Assembly (NCBI GenBank): GCA_943372215.1
Contig: CALRXU020000003.1
Coordinates: forward strand, 215,296 to 279,295
Source: UBA6183 sp943372215
GTDB taxonomy: Bacteria; Bacteroidota; Bacteroidia; UKL13-3
Length of the DNA: 64,000 bases
Reading direction: 5' to 3'
The translations under genes and the position numbers were made by a program. Below are positions 62,802 through 64,000 of the stretch, one piece after another. Positions within the stretch are counted from its first letter, which is position 1. Each line of letters opens with the position of its first letter. The notes beneath the pieces were generated by a model that was given only the letters and a program-made list of their open reading frames with translations, did not search any database and was not told where the DNA came from.

Positions 62802-63665
62802 ATGGAAGCTACAGGAAAACATTGCCTGAATTGCAAAACGTATTTTACATCAAAACGAATGGATAAAAAATACTGTTCTGATACTTGCAGGCAAATGGCC
62901 TATTTTAAACGTAACGGTTTAACCTTGGTTAGCCCACAGACCTTACAAAACGTAAATGCACCTCATAAAGGTGACGTAAAATACGACCCTGATAACCCAC
63001 AACAAGAACCCGTAAAAGACACTTCTTTTTTAGAGACACCGAATTTGGAATTGTTGATAACGCACTTATCTGATACGTGGGAGCAACTATTAAACCAACG
63101 CATAGAAGGATTAAGAGAGGAGTTTAACGTAAAATACGCCAATCCAGTAGCCAAAGTACAACAAGATACAGGAAGTATTAGCGAAGCAAGCGAACCCGCA
63201 GCTTACAAAACGGTTAAACCAAATTTTGTAAAATACATAGACAAAACCTATGAAATGGGTGAAGACATCTACAAACTGGAGAAGCCTTTAAGTTATTGGG
63301 GTGTTGAAACGGTTAAGGCTATACATTGGGTAAATCTTAGGTTGAGGTGCTTGTTGGAAAGCCTGATTAAGTTGAGTGCATATTCATCTATTGACCAACA
63401 TACCCTAGTTTGTATCCACGATGCTTTTATACGGTTGCATGGGAGTAAAAGTTATCAATGTTTACCCAACAGTTACCCTTTTAAAAACATGGTTGCGGGG
63501 CTAACCAAAAAAGTGAGCGAAACATATACCCAAAACAAACAGGCTGATAAAAAGATTAGGATTCGATTTCCTTTAGCGGACAAAGTCAACATGGTATACA
63601 CCCGTCATATTCTAAGGAGAACCACGCCTGACCTTAAATTCAGCCAACTTCATTTTAACGAATAA
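62802..63665 (+). CDS. Zinc-finger protein of unknown function
   Basis: The 287-residue protein has an N-terminal zinc-ribbon-like motif C-x2-C...C-x3-C (HCLNCKTYFTSKRMDKKYCS followed by DTCRQMAYFKRNG, residues about 7-39), as in small Bacteroidota proteins with a CxxC and CxxxC pair. The rest is helical, without other motifs. The coding sequence contains four exact GTAAAATAC/GTATTTTAC motifs. Three encode VKY (GDVKYDP, FNVKYAN, NFVKYID). It may be a DNA-binding protein of a mobile element; that is inferred. Confidence 0.65.
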   Translation: MEATGKHCLNCKTYFTSKRMDKKYCSDTCRQMAYFKRNGLTLVSPQTLQNVNAPHKGDVKYDPDNPQQEPVKDTSFLETPNLELLITHLSDTWEQLLNQRIEGLREEFNVKYANPVAKVQQDTGSISEASEPAAYKTVKPNFVKYIDKTYEMGEDIYKLEKPLSYWGVETVKAIHWVNLRLRCLLESLIKLSAYSSIDQHTLVCIHDAFIRLHGSKSYQCLPNSYPFKNMVAGLTKKVSETYTQNKQADKKIRIRFPLADKVNMVYTRHILRRTTPDLKFSQLHFNE

Positions 63666-63779
63666 TATACCCCCATGATAAAGAAACACCACAATATCCG
63701 TCCGCCATAGTTGCTATTGTTGTTTGCCAATGACAGTAACTACTAGAAAATAATAAGTTAAGAAGTTTAAAATACCGTA

Positions 63780-64000
63780 ATGATGAGAACACGAGAAATA
63801 ATTGTGCCTTTACAAGTAATGGCAGAGGTTGCAAGGTTAATTGAAACCCACATGATTCCTGCCGAAGTAATGGGTGCAACGGATAAGGATGAAATACAAA
63901 TCAATCTTCAGTATGAAAAACAAAGCAGCCCACTTGTATTTGAGATTATAGAAATGATTGATGAATACAATGAGGAAAACGAAAGCAGTGAAGATGATGA
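63780..64000 (+). CDS. Partial gene running off the window end
   Basis: From ATG 63780 an open frame continues to the end of the window (73 codons visible). It reads MMRTREIIVPLQVMAEVARL, IETHMIPAEVMGATDKDEIQ and an acidic tail (IEMIDEYNEENESSEDD). I recognise no family. It is 114 bp after the zinc-finger gene in the same direction and probably belongs to the same set. Confidence 0.55.
   Translation, partial: MMRTREIIVPLQVMAEVARLIETHMIPAEVMGATDKDEIQINLQYEKQSSPLVFEIIEMIDEYNEENESSEDD

Overview
The window is AT-rich and looks like a chromosomal segment of a Bacteroidota bacterium (Chitinophagales/Cytophagales/Sphingobacteriales-like; genus not determinable). The evidence is three proteins with type IX secretion (T9SS) type A sorting tails, Bacteroidota-type promoters (TTG, about 20 nt, TAnnTTTG), many SPI/SPII signal peptides with few clear Shine-Dalgarno sites, and RteC-like and CI-like regulators typical of that phylum. 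I saw no rRNA, tRNA or CRISPR array.

Region 1 (156-27725, all minus) is one tight 27.5-kb operon of nine genes with gaps of 2-12 bp or overlaps. In transcription order it encodes a predicted outer-membrane beta-barrel protein, a secreted FN3-like protein, an OmpH/Skp-like chaperone, a lipoprotein, an SpvB-like 1879-residue protein, a 671-residue protein with a YD-type tail, a small secreted (possibly LolA-like) protein, a 4708-residue Rhs/YD protein with an internal Asp-box beta-propeller, and a TPR-like protein in the usual immunity position. It resembles the B/C part of a Tc toxin with its own envelope helpers.

Region 2 (27937-37510) holds an SGNH-hydrolase-like protein, a response regulator with a degenerate receiver, several unknown secreted or membrane proteins, a HEPN-like protein, an orphan antitoxin, a CI-like regulator and several families of hairpin repeats. 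Region 3 (37728-45336) is a surface-protein cluster: three T9SS cargo proteins, a lipoprotein and a small unknown.

Region 4 (45879-59859) is a defence-like accessory region. It contains a radical SAM protein next to a methyltransferase-like/UvrD-like helicase fusion, a Crp-SRPBCC-SDR group in which the SRPBCC gene has an amber stop, a GmrSD-type DUF262/HNH protein, a type IIG restriction-modification enzyme, a silent inverted copy of that enzyme's C-terminus, a serine DNA invertase and a metacaspase-like protein. The enzyme gene and the silent copy share a perfect 21-bp inverted repeat in frame, and their stop codons meet tail to tail at the centre of the repeat pair. This is a complete predicted invertible specificity switch and is the strongest discovery in the window.

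Region 5 (60158-64000) looks like part of a mobile element or plasmid-like module: a CI-like regulator, an RteC-like protein, small unknown genes and a zinc-finger protein. A 9-bp motif, GTAAAATAC, recurs at least nine times in 2.5 kb here, in both coding and non-coding DNA.

Three promoter-bearing hairpin elements, near-copies of each other, lie upstream of the first T9SS gene, the radical SAM/helicase pair and the GmrSD/RM module. They suggest shared control of surface and defence genes.
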